From Spirochaetaceae bacterium (GTDB taxonomy: Bacteria > Spirochaetota > Spirochaetia > SZUA-6 > Bin103), in the NCBI GenBank assembly GCA_026710565.1, contig JAPOQV010000122.1, positions 1 through 25,941 of the forward strand: a stretch of 25,941 nucleotides of DNA, read 5' to 3'. The notes below the pieces were generated by a model that saw only the letters and a program-made list of their open reading frames with translations, ran no database searches and was not told where the DNA came from. Made by a program: the position numbers and the translations under genes. Shown piece after piece: positions 1 through 6,893 of this stretch (position 1 is its first letter; every line of letters begins with the position of its first letter).

Positions 1-215
1 CCCCGCGCCGCACCTCCGCCCCCCTCCCGGCAGATGCCGCTCAGCCGGCCCCCCTCCTCGTCATCCACCTCGCCGACGAAATGCAGCGTCACGTGGAGAT
101 TGGCCGGGGCGATCAGACGCGCGTCCGGCAACGCCTCCCCGACCGCCGAGCACCACGCCGCCAGGCGGTCCTGTGCGCCGTGCGGCGCCGGCAGGCCGAA
201 GAACACCCGCGCCAT
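1..215 (-). CDS. thpR: RNA 2',3'-cyclic phosphodiesterase (ThpR/LigT family), 3' end cut by the window
   Basis: The first 71 codons of a 2H-phosphoesterase run off the left edge. The protein begins MARVFFGLPAP, and the first HxTx motif of the family is visible as H-V-T-L in the stretch N-L-H-V-T-L-H-F-V-G-E-V-D. The second HxTx motif lies outside the window. Family members hydrolyse 2',3'-cyclic phosphate RNA ends to 2'-phosphates and were first described as RNA ligases; their role in bacteria is poorly defined. The ATG at 215 shares one base with the recO stop (TGATG), so the two genes are probably translationally coupled. The N-terminal motif is clear, but only about a third of the protein is seen. 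Confidence 0.8.
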   Translation of the reverse strand, partial: MARVFFGLPAPHGAQDRLAAWCSAVGEALPDARLIAPANLHVTLHFVGEVDDEEGGRLSGICREGGGGAAR

Positions 216-964
216 CACAGGACGCCGACGCCCGACTGCAGCGCCGTCAGCGGCGTATCGAGCGCCCGCTGGACCATGCGATACATGACGTTGGCCAGCC
301 CGCGATCGTCCTGCAGACGCACCGCCGCGGCGCGGCCCGGGGTGAGCTGTTCGGTGTGGCTGAGGTAGGCGCGCGCGCCCGGACTGAACGCCGGATCGGC
401 GGGGGCCGAACACGCCGCGCAGCGGATGTCGCCGTACCGCTCGGACAGGTAGCCGGGCACCGAAGTGGCCAGCGCCCGGTCGCACGCCGCACAGACGTGC
501 AGATCGGGTTGCAGGCCGGAGTGGCCGAGGTAGCGCCAGATGAACTGCACGGACAGGGCGCGCTGCGCGTCCTGGTCGGACCCATGCAGCGCCAGCAGGC
601 AGCCGAGCAGCAGCGCGTACAGATCGGCGGGCTCCGCCGCGCCCGGCGACCGGAGAACGACCTCCGCCCACAGAGATGCCGCGAAGTAGCGCGACACGCT
701 CGCGCGAATGCCGCCGAAGTCGTCCCGGCACGTGACCTCCGTGATCTTGTACTGATCCTTGACCGGGTCGCGGTACAGGCGCAGGTCGGCGTGTATGAAC
801 AGCAGGGTGGCCAGGCGCAGGCGGCTGGTCGTCTTGGCGGCGCCGTACGCCATCGCGCGCACCAGCCCGAACGACGGGCTGAGGAACGTCACCAGCCGGT
901 TGATCTCTCCGACCGGCGTCGTGCGCAGAACCAGAGCCGGAGAGCTGAGGTGGCGGCGCGTCAG
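215..964 (-). CDS. recO: DNA repair protein RecO
   Basis: RecO mediates RecA loading in the RecFOR recombinational repair pathway. The N-terminal OB-fold signature is visible as A-L-V-L-R-T-T-P-V-G-E-I-N-R-L-V-T-F-L-S, followed by FGLVRAMAYGA. The C-terminal half carries two C-x2-C pairs (CAAC and CAAC), the RecO zinc finger. The first conventional start, GTG at 892, would remove the first OB strand. The homologous frame continues upstream to about 964, where a CTG gives M-T-R-R-H-L-S-S-P-A-L-V-L-R. No ATG, GTG or TTG lies in that frame before the upstream stop at 1022-1024. I therefore place the start at the CTG provisionally; a sequencing indel is the main alternative. The gene is divergent from lon, and its stop overlaps the thpR start. 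Confidence 0.85.
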   Translation of the reverse strand: MTRRHLSSPALVLRTTPVGEINRLVTFLSPSFGLVRAMAYGAAKTTSRLRLATLLFIHADLRLYRDPVKDQYKITEVTCRDDFGGIRASVSRYFAASLWAEVVLRSPGAAEPADLYALLLGCLLALHGSDQDAQRALSVQFIWRYLGHSGLQPDLHVCAACDRALATSVPGYLSERYGDIRCAACSAPADPAFSPGARAYLSHTEQLTPGRAAAVRLQDDRGLANVMYRMVQRALDTPLTALQSGVGVL

Positions 965-995
965 CGCGCGAGCACGAGCGATCCCGGCACCATAT

Positions 996-1021
996 GAGGT
1001 TGTCGCGCCAGCGACAACCTC
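996..1021. promoter_or_regulatory. Perfect 11-bp inverted repeat before lon (candidate operator or leader hairpin)
   Basis: GAGGTTGTCGC (996-1006) and GCGACAACCTC (1011-1021) are exact reverse complements separated by GCCA. The repeat ends 13 bases before the lon ATG and lies in the lon-recO divergent gap. No run of T follows, and lon begins immediately, so a terminator is unlikely. A dyad overlapping the promoter or leader of a heat-shock protease gene suggests a repressor or activator site. The core TGTCGC-N4-GCGACA loosely resembles the CGC/GCG dyads bound by actinobacterial ClgR, which controls clp and lon genes. That comparison is inference only. Confidence 0.6.
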
Positions 1022-1034
1022 CTACCTTGCATGC

Positions 1035-3401
1035 ATGCCGCCGATTCCGCCAGGGCAGGTCGTCCCCGCGGCACGCACGCTCCCCAACCGCCTCGTGGTG
1101 CTCCCCCTGACCGGGAAGCCGATCTTCCCCGGCATGCTGACGCCTCTGGTGGCATCGCCCAGCCAGACCGCGACCGTCAGCGCGGCGCTGGAGCTCGGTG
1201 GGTTCCTCGGGCTGCTGCTGACGCGCGACCCGGATGACGAACAGCCGGCTCCGGACCGGCTCCACGAGGTGGGAACGGCCGCCAAGGTCGTCCGCAAGAT
1301 CAACCTGCCCGACGGCGGGCTGAACGTGTTCATCTCCACCATCACCCGCTTCCGGATCGCCAAGGTCCTGGACGCCGGCCCTCCGCTGGTGGCCGCCGTT
1401 CAGCCCCTGGACGACACGAACCTCGACAGTGACGAGGTGCAGGCGCTGGCGCGGGCGCTGATCTCGGAGATGAAGCAGGTCTCCGAGGGCAACCCGCTGT
1501 TCTCCGAAGAGATGCGGCTGAACATGGTCAACATCGACCAGCCGGGAAAGATCGCGGACTTCCTGGCGTCGATCCTGAACATCGACCGCCAGCAGCAGCA
1601 GCGGGTCCTGGAGGAGCTGGACGTGCGCGAACGGATGGAGCAGGTCCTGGTCTTCATCAAGAAGGAGCAGGAGCTGCTGAAGATCCAGAAGCGCATCCAG
1701 GGCGAGCTGGAAGAGAAGATCTCCAGGAGCCAGCGGCAGTATTTCCTGAAGGAGGAGCTGAAGGCGATCAAGGCCGAGCTCGGCATGGCGGTCGACGCCA
1801 GGAGCGACGAGTACCAGCGATTCAAGGAAGCCTTCGAGTCGCTGCAGCTCGAAGGCGAGGTGGCCGAGCGGGTGTCGGACGAGCTGGAGAAGTTCGCGCT
1901 CATGGACCCCAGCTCGGCCGAGTTCGTGGTCACGCGCAACTACCTGGAGACGATCGCCACGCTGCCGTGGGCGGATCCGGCGCCGGAAGAGATCGACCTG
2001 AAGCGGGCCGCCGCCGCGCTCGACGCCGACCACTACGGACTGGACGACGTCAAGGAGCGGATCCTCGAGTACCTGGCGGTGCGCAAGCTCAACCCGACAA
2101 GCCGCGGCTCGATCCTGGGGCTGGTGGGTCCTCCGGGTGTCGGCAAGACGTCGATCGGCCGTTCCATCGCCGGCGCCCTGGGCCGCGAGTTCTTCCGCTT
2201 CTCCGTGGGCGGCATGCGTGACGAGGCGGAGATCAAGGGCCATCGCCGCACTTACGTCGGCGCCATGCCGGGCAAGATCATCCAGGGCCTGCGCATCGTG
2301 AAGACGCGCAACCCGGTATTCATGATCGACGAGATCGACAAGCTGGGCATGTCGTTCCAGGGCGATCCCTCCTCGGCGTTGCTGGAGGTGCTCGATCCCG
2401 AGCAGAACTCGGCGTTCCGCGACCACTATCTCGACCTGCCGTTCAACATCTCCGACGTGCTGTTCATCGCCACCGCGAACACCGAGGACACGATCCCCGC
2501 GCCGTTGCTGGACCGCATGGAGATGATCCGCCTCTCCGGCTACATCGACACCGAGAAGCTGGAGATCGCGCGCCGCTTCATCATCCCCAAGTCGCTCTCC
2601 CGCGCCGGGCTGGCCCCCGGCTCGGTGCGCTACCGGCGCGCCGCGCTGCTGAAGGTCGCCGACGGCTATGCCCGCGAGGCGGGCGTACGCAACTTCGAGA
2701 AGGCGCTGGACAAGATCCACCGCAAGATCGCCCGCTCGGTGGTGGAGACGGACTCGGGCAACGGAAGCTCGGCCAACGGCGCGCGCTTCGTGATCGACCG
2801 CGACCACGTCGGCGACTACCTCGGCAAGCCCCTGTTCCGGGACCACGACCGGCGGCGCTCCATGCGCGTGGGCACCGCCACGGGGTTGGCGTGGACGCCG
2901 CTCGGCGGCGCGGTGCTGACCGTCGAGGCGCTGGGCACCAGGGGCCGCGGCGACTTCAGACTGACCGGCCAACTGGGTGACGTGATGCAGGAGTCGGCGA
3001 GCATCGCCTATTCCTGGACCCGTCAGTCGGCGCGGCGGCTCGGCATCGATGACGTCTTCTTCGACGAGCAACGGATCCACGTGCACATCCCGGCCGGAGC
3101 CACCCCGAAGGACGGGCCGTCGGCCGGTATCACCATGGCGTCGGCGCTGCTGTCGCTGGCGTGCGGAACACGGCTGGCCCGCTCGCTGGCCATGACCGGA
3201 GAACTGTCGCTCGTGGGCGACGTGTTGCCGATCGGCGGACTCAAGGAGAAGGTGATCGCTGCCCAACGCAACCGTATCCGTGACATCATCGTCCCGCGGG
3301 CGAACGAGGTGGACATCGAGGACATTCCCGAACGCGTACGGCGCGGCATCAGCTTCCATCCGGTCAGCACGATGGAAGAGGTCGTCGAGATCATCCTTTG
3401 A
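1035..3401 (+). CDS. lon: ATP-dependent protease La (Lon)
   Basis: Cytoplasmic AAA+ serine protease that degrades damaged and regulatory proteins; 788 residues, typical of LonA. The N-terminal substrate-binding domain begins at LPNRLVVLPLTGKPIFPGM. A coiled-coil segment follows (LLKIQKRIQGELEEKISRSQ, then QYFLKEELKAIKAELG). Walker A is GPPGVGKT at residues 365-372 and Walker B is FMIDEIDK with D432 and E433. The Ser-Lys catalytic dyad is S696 in PKDGPSAG and K737 in GGLKEK. I chose the ATG at 1035 because upstream in-frame sequence lies inside recO and does not look like Lon. The start sits 13 bases after a perfect inverted repeat. The stop overlaps the TTG start of the next gene. All active-site elements are intact. 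Confidence 0.97.
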   Translation: MPPIPPGQVVPAARTLPNRLVVLPLTGKPIFPGMLTPLVASPSQTATVSAALELGGFLGLLLTRDPDDEQPAPDRLHEVGTAAKVVRKINLPDGGLNVFISTITRFRIAKVLDAGPPLVAAVQPLDDTNLDSDEVQALARALISEMKQVSEGNPLFSEEMRLNMVNIDQPGKIADFLASILNIDRQQQQRVLEELDVRERMEQVLVFIKKEQELLKIQKRIQGELEEKISRSQRQYFLKEELKAIKAELGMAVDARSDEYQRFKEAFESLQLEGEVAERVSDELEKFALMDPSSAEFVVTRNYLETIATLPWADPAPEEIDLKRAAAALDADHYGLDDVKERILEYLAVRKLNPTSRGSILGLVGPPGVGKTSIGRSIAGALGREFFRFSVGGMRDEAEIKGHRRTYVGAMPGKIIQGLRIVKTRNPVFMIDEIDKLGMSFQGDPSSALLEVLDPEQNSAFRDHYLDLPFNISDVLFIATANTEDTIPAPLLDRMEMIRLSGYIDTEKLEIARRFIIPKSLSRAGLAPGSVRYRRAALLKVADGYAREAGVRNFEKALDKIHRKIARSVVETDSGNGSSANGARFVIDRDHVGDYLGKPLFRDHDRRRSMRVGTATGLAWTPLGGAVLTVEALGTRGRGDFRLTGQLGDVMQESASIAYSWTRQSARRLGIDDVFFDEQRIHVHIPAGATPKDGPSAGITMASALLSLACGTRLARSLAMTGELSLVGDVLPIGGLKEKVIAAQRNRIRDIIVPRANEVDIEDIPERVRRGISFHPVSTMEEVVEIIL

Positions 3402-4282
3402 CCGTCCGCCGCAAAGGAGTCGGCCCCGGCAGCGGCGAGTGCGCACGCAGCGCGGTCCGGCACACCGGGATCGGCAGGGCGCTGGCGATGGCCGCGGCGG
3501 CCGCCGTCACGCTGTCCGCATGTGCCGGACCGGAGGAACCCGCGCCGGTGCATGCGGCGTTCGCTGTCACGCTGCAGGAGCTTGCGGTCCTGATCGAGCC
3601 GCTCCCGGAATCGGTCCAGGAACGGATCCTTGCGGAGCCGGCCGTGTTCCTGGACCTGATGGCCAAGACGCTCGAGCAGCCGCATGACCTGCTGATGCTG
3701 GTCGACAAGGAACACGCGCTCGCCGAGGACTACCGGCCTGCCGACCTGGTCGATCTCGACGGCCGGGGCCTCACCGTCACGCGGCCGTCCATGACCCTGC
3801 GGGCCTTCGTCCTGCCCGACCTCGCCGCCATGACGGCGGCGGCGCGCCTGGCCGGCACCGACGTGACGGTCTCGTCCGCCTATCGCTCCTACGCCCGCCA
3901 GGACTTCCTGTTCGACTACAACGTGGAGCGGCTCGGGCTGGAGCAGGCGTCGACCCTGGTTGCGAGACCCGGTCACTCCCAGCACCAGCTCGGAACCGCC
4001 ATCGACTTCGGCAGCATCGACCTGGGTTACGGCGAAACGCACGAGGGACAGTGGGTGCTGGCCAACGCCTGGCGCTTCGGATTCTCGCTCTCCTATCCGC
4101 AGGGGCTGGAGGACGTCACCGGCTATCAGTACGAGCCGTGGCACTTCCGCTACGTGAGCCGCGCCGGCGCCGAGCTGGAGCGCCGCTTCTTCGGCATCCA
4201 GCAGCTATTCCTGTCCCACTACCGGCACCTGATGCCGGCCCTGCAGGCTGCCGTGGCAGCCGGCGTCACAGCGGGGGCTTGA
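3398..4282 (+). CDS. M15B-family D-alanyl-D-alanine carboxypeptidase (VanY-like), putative lipoprotein
   Basis: A 294-residue predicted zinc peptidase trimming D-Ala from peptidoglycan peptides. The zinc-binding signatures of the VanY family are present: S-Q-H-Q-L-G-T-A-I-D with H196 and D203, and E-P-W-H with E246 and H249. The preceding S-S-A-Y-R-S-Y motif also fits. The N-terminus has basic residues, a hydrophobic Ala-rich stretch and a lipobox LSAC with Cys42, so it is probably a lipid-anchored periplasmic protein. The start is uncertain. TTG at 3398 overlaps the lon stop (TTGA), whereas ATG at 3488 would leave a signal peptide too short for a lipoprotein. It is probably cotranscribed with lon. 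It ends convergently, overlapping the end of tsaC by 17 bases. Confidence 0.88.
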   Translation: MTVRRKGVGPGSGECARSAVRHTGIGRALAMAAAAAVTLSACAGPEEPAPVHAAFAVTLQELAVLIEPLPESVQERILAEPAVFLDLMAKTLEQPHDLLMLVDKEHALAEDYRPADLVDLDGRGLTVTRPSMTLRAFVLPDLAAMTAAARLAGTDVTVSSAYRSYARQDFLFDYNVERLGLEQASTLVARPGHSQHQLGTAIDFGSIDLGYGETHEGQWVLANAWRFGFSLSYPQGLEDVTGYQYEPWHFRYVSRAGAELERRFFGIQQLFLSHYRHLMPALQAAVAAGVTAGA

Positions 4283-4886
4283 GGCTGCAGCCTCGGGGAC
4301 GAGCCAGCACCTCCGCGGGCAGATCGACCGAACCCTGCCTGAGCAGCCGGCACGGCCGCGTGGAGGCGTCGACCACCGTCGACGGCACGGGTGAGCCGAG
4401 CTCGCCTCCGTCCACGATCAGGTCCACCGATGCACCGAAGGCGGCCACGATCTGGCTCACCCGAGACAGCGGGGGAAGCCCCGAACGATTGACGCTGGTC
4501 GAGTACAGCGGCGCGCCCACGCAGCGCGCCAGCCGGCACAGGAACGGATCGTCAGGCACGCGCACCCCGACGGTTCCGCCGCCGGCACGCGGCAGCACGA
4601 TGGTCAGCGCTCCGGGCCAGTAGCGCAGCAGGCGTTCGGGAAGCTCGCCGGCCACCCCGCAACGCCACAGCCAGCTTCGGTCGGGAATCAGCACCAGGAG
4701 GGGCCGGTCCTCGGCCCGGCTCTTGGTCCGCCGGATGCGCGCCTCGGCCGCCGGAGCGGCCCCGATCAGTCCGTAGATCGTGTCACCGGGCAGGATTACC
4801 AACCCGCCGCGACGCAGCACGCGGCAGCAGATCGGCATGATCCTGCGGTGACGTGCGGGCAGCACGGCCGCCGCGCGATCGTTCAT
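4266..4886 (-). CDS. tsaC: L-threonylcarbamoyladenylate synthase (TsaC/YrdC/Sua5 family)
   Basis: Makes threonylcarbamoyl-AMP from Thr, bicarbonate and ATP, the first step of the t6A37 modification of ANN-decoding tRNAs. Family motifs in order are GGLVILPGDTIYGLIG, K-S-R-A-E-D-R-P-L-L-V-L-I, W-P-G-A-L-T-I-V-L-P, VGVRVPDDP and S-T-S-V-N-R-S-G. At about 206 residues it is the short TsaC type without the extra C-terminal Sua5 domain. Possible starts are ATG 4886 (chosen), ATG 4838 and a codon at 4922. All lie inside the preceding divIC-like frame, so the two genes overlap out of frame by 56-140 bases. The 3' end overlaps the convergent VanY gene by 17 bases. Confidence 0.92.
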   Translation of the reverse strand: MNDRAAAVLPARHRRIMPICCRVLRRGGLVILPGDTIYGLIGAAPAAEARIRRTKSRAEDRPLLVLIPDRSWLWRCGVAGELPERLLRYWPGALTIVLPRAGGGTVGVRVPDDPFLCRLARCVGAPLYSTSVNRSGLPPLSRVSQIVAAFGASVDLIVDGGELGSPVPSTVVDASTRPCRLLRQGSVDLPAEVLARPRGCSLKPPL

Positions 4887-5301
4887 CGCCCCGCGATCGT
4901 TCGCGGAACCTGAGCCGCACATAGAGCAGCCCTCCCACGGCCAGGCCGGCCAGAAGAAATGCCATGCGGGGCGCCTGCGGCGGATCGCTCCCCGTCACCA
5001 CGGCGCCCGCCTCGTGGAACGTCGATCGTGCTGCCGCACCGTGCAGACGGATCACCCGTTCGCCGGGCGCATACAGGCCGAGATCCCGCGCGTACAGCCT
5101 GATCAGGTCGGGGCTGGTGGACAGCGCGTCGAACTCCTCCTGCAGGTGCTGGTTGATCTCCTTGAGCGTTTCCACGTTCCGCTGCAGCGCTTCCCGGTGC
5201 TCCTGCATGCGGTCCATTGCGACGGCGACGGTCACCAGGTTCAGCACGGTGTACACGAAGTAGGCGGTGACCGCGCACGACAGACCGCGAAGCATCCCCA
5301 T
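4783..5301 (-). CDS. Septum formation initiator family protein (DivIC/FtsB-like)
   Basis: A 172-residue membrane protein. A short cytoplasmic N-terminus leads into a transmembrane segment (SCAVTAYFVYTVLNLVTVAV). A coiled coil of about 45 residues follows (MDRMQEHREALQRNVETLKE onward), then the DivIC/FtsB signature S-P-D-L-I-R-L-Y-A-R-D-L-G-L-Y-A-P-G-E-R-V-I-R. A second hydrophobic segment (MAFLLAGLAVGGLLYVRL) comes next, then a basic tail. In FtsB/DivIC the coiled coil assembles with FtsL and DivIB/FtsQ at the division site; I infer the same role. ATG 5301 is chosen because it directly precedes the first transmembrane segment; a TTG at 5376 would add 25 residues. The last ~35 codons overlap tsaC in another frame, so the tail may be poorly conserved. 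Confidence 0.8.
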   Translation of the reverse strand: MGMLRGLSCAVTAYFVYTVLNLVTVAVAMDRMQEHREALQRNVETLKEINQHLQEEFDALSTSPDLIRLYARDLGLYAPGERVIRLHGAAARSTFHEAGAVVTGSDPPQAPRMAFLLAGLAVGGLLYVRLRFRERSRGDERSRGGRAARTSPQDHADLLPRAASRRVGNPAR

Positions 5302-5391
5302 CCCTGCCGTTCTGTCCCCTACCCTCTTGATAGTCGGCACGGGCCGGTCCCGCGTTGAGGCCAGGAACGCGACCAACGCGACCGGTTTCCG

Positions 5392-5422
5392 TTGACAGCG
5401 CCGGCGGTGGCTGATTCATACT
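5392..5422 (+). promoter_or_regulatory. Candidate sigma-70-type promoter before the small ORF at 5472
   Basis: A consensus -35 hexamer TTGACA (5392-5397) is followed after 19 bases by CATACT (5417-5422), which matches four of six -10 positions. It points rightward and would start a transcript about 45 bases before the ATG at 5472. The spacer is slightly long, so the assignment is tentative. Confidence 0.4.
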
Positions 5423-5471
5423 GGGTGGAGGGCCGTCGACCGGGGAAACGGCCCTTGCGACACTTCTGGAC

Positions 5472-5813
5472 ATGCCACACGCAGCCGACGGGGAGCGCGC
5501 CGGGCGTCGCGCCTCCGCACCCGCAGGAGCCACCCACGCCGGCAATGGCGTCTGGGTCAAGCGCTGGTCGCTGTCGGTGCCGGACGCCGGACCGCGCGGG
5601 ACGGTCACCATGGGTCGCGATCTGCGGCCGGTCGAACCGGCTGAACCCGACCGGGAGCACGAAGTCGGTATCCCGCACTCGATCGGCCCCGCGCCGACCG
5701 GGCCACCGCTTCCCTCCGGCGTCGAGCAGGAGCTGCGGGCGCTTCGCGCGGCCATGGCCGAACTGCGGCGCGAAGTGCGGGAGTTGCGCACCGGCCGCGA
5801 AGAAGCGGACTGA
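5472..5813 (+). CDS. Small hypothetical protein with a C-terminal coiled coil
   Basis: A 113-residue frame with no family I recognise. The first 75 residues are rich in Pro, Gly, Ala and Arg and look disordered. The last ~30 residues (EQELRALRAAMAELRREVRE and following) form a clear heptad pattern, consistent with a short coiled coil for dimerisation or partner binding. Support comes from the isolated position between two leftward transcription units and a TTGACA-type promoter about 50 bases upstream. No strong ribosome binding site precedes the ATG. High GC content makes spurious open frames common here, so this is plausible rather than certain. The 64-base gap after it, before the end of rnz, contains a 12-bp palindrome (CCGGGATCCCGG, 5841-5852) but no clear terminator. 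Confidence 0.5.
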   Translation: MPHAADGERAGRRASAPAGATHAGNGVWVKRWSLSVPDAGPRGTVTMGRDLRPVEPAEPDREHEVGIPHSIGPAPTGPPLPSGVEQELRALRAAMAELRREVRELRTGREEAD

Positions 5814-5877
5814 GAGGGCCCTGCCGGTCCGGCGACACGCCCGGGATCCCGGCGCCCCAGGGAAGCGCGCTCGGGGA

Positions 5878-6804
5878 TCACTCCCGGTACGGCAGGGTCA
5901 GCTCCTGCAGGTCGCGAGTCAGGAACGACTCGCCAAACTCCGCACGGGCCTCGCCGACCAGTTGCCGCAGATCGCGCTCGGTGTAGCGCGGGCTGTAGTG
6001 GATCAGTCCCATGCGGCCCACCCCGGCCGCGCGGGCGATGCGGCCCGCCTGCTGCGCGGTGAGGTGTTTCTTTTCGCCGGCGTCGGCGGCAAGGTCCGCG
6101 CAGAACATGCCCTCGCAGATCAGCAGGTCGGAGCCGGCCACGAACGGTGCCAGACCGGCAAACGCCGCCGTGTCGGTCACGAAGCTGAAGGTGCGTCCGG
6201 GACGCGGCGGCCCCACCACCGTTTCCGGCTCCACCACGGTGCCGTCCTCAAGCCGTACCGGTTCGCCACGCTGCAGCGTCGACCACAGCGGTCCGCGCGG
6301 AACGCCGGCGGCGATCGCCTGCTCGGGATGAAACTGGCCGGGCCGGGACTCCTCCACCAGCCGGTACCCCAGGCAGGGCTTGGTATGCCGGACGCGCAGC
6401 GAGTCGATCCGGTATCCGTCGCCCTCCATCACCGTGATGTCGTCGTAGAACTCGTGCACGATGATCTCGTAGTTGATGTGGATTTCCAGCACGCGCAGCG
6501 TCTGCTCGATGTACTGACGGATGCGCGGCGGGCCGTATACGTACAACGGTTCCGACCGGTCGACCTGCGATGACAGCGACAGCATGCCCGGCAGTCCGGT
6601 GACGTGGTCGGCGTGCGTGTGGGAGATGAAGATGCTGGTAATCTTCTTCCACTTCAGGTTGAGGCGGCGGAACGCGATCTGCGTCCCCTCGCCGCAGTCG
6701 AACAGCAGCAGGTCGCCTTCGCGGCGCACCAGCACGGAGGTCAGGCCACGGCCCGGCAACGGCATCATGCCACCGGTGCCCAGGACGAAAATATCGAGAT
6801 TCAT
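5878..6804 (-). CDS. rnz: Ribonuclease Z (tRNA 3'-processing endonuclease)
   Basis: A 308-residue metallo-beta-lactamase-fold zinc endonuclease that cuts tRNA precursors just after the discriminator base. It starts MNLDIFVLGTGG; the signature H-T-H-A-D-H occupies residues 62-67. Further candidate metal ligands are H140 in R-H-T-K-P, D211 in F-V-T-D-T and H269 in L-I-H-Y-S-P. The conserved H-L-T-A motif has H247. The flexible-arm region lies between about residues 150 and 200. The length and ligand set match the short bacterial RNase Z (ElaC type). The ATG at 6804 fits the family N-terminus exactly; in-frame codons further upstream run into epmA. The gene is divergent from epmA across an 89-bp gap with a likely promoter. 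No tRNA gene is present in the window. Confidence 0.95.
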   Translation of the reverse strand: MNLDIFVLGTGGMMPLPGRGLTSVLVRREGDLLLFDCGEGTQIAFRRLNLKWKKITSIFISHTHADHVTGLPGMLSLSSQVDRSEPLYVYGPPRIRQYIEQTLRVLEIHINYEIIVHEFYDDITVMEGDGYRIDSLRVRHTKPCLGYRLVEESRPGQFHPEQAIAAGVPRGPLWSTLQRGEPVRLEDGTVVEPETVVGPPRPGRTFSFVTDTAAFAGLAPFVAGSDLLICEGMFCADLAADAGEKKHLTAQQAGRIARAAGVGRMGLIHYSPRYTERDLRQLVGEARAEFGESFLTRDLQELTLPYRE

Positions 6805-6852
6805 GCGGAGCTGGCAGTGAAGAGCGCAACCACCCGGGGCGGCGACCCGAAG

Positions 6853-6882
6853 AGTATAGGAGTCTGCCGGATTGCCGGGCAA
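6853..6882 (-). promoter_or_regulatory. Candidate sigma-70-type promoter for rnz
   Basis: On the minus strand TTGCCC (6882-6877) and TATACT (6858-6853) are separated by 18 bases. TATACT matches five of six consensus positions. Transcription would begin near 6846, giving a leader of about 42 bases before the rnz ATG. It lies within the divergent gap and ends just upstream of the epmA AGGAG. Confidence 0.45.
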
Positions 6883-6893
6883 GCAGGAGTCCG

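Noticed and set aside
173..997. Long plus-strand open frame of about 274 codons opposite recO
   Set aside because: It is the antisense shadow of recO, Arg/Gln-rich with no recognisable motif, while the opposite strand encodes a clear RecO with its zinc finger.
996..1021. The inverted repeat as a recO or lon intrinsic terminator
   Set aside because: It lies at the divergent 5' ends of both genes and has no T run on either strand, so there is no transcript end to terminate here.
3023..4144. 373-codon minus-strand frame across lon and the VanY gene
   Set aside because: It lies opposite two well-supported genes, one with a full Lon active site and one with M15 zinc motifs, and shows no domain of its own.
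4883..5881. 332-codon minus-strand frame overlapping the divIC-like gene and the small ORF
   Set aside because: The composition is Pro/Arg/Gly/Ser-rich and motif-free, whereas the overlapping frame has the DivIC coiled coil and membrane helices.
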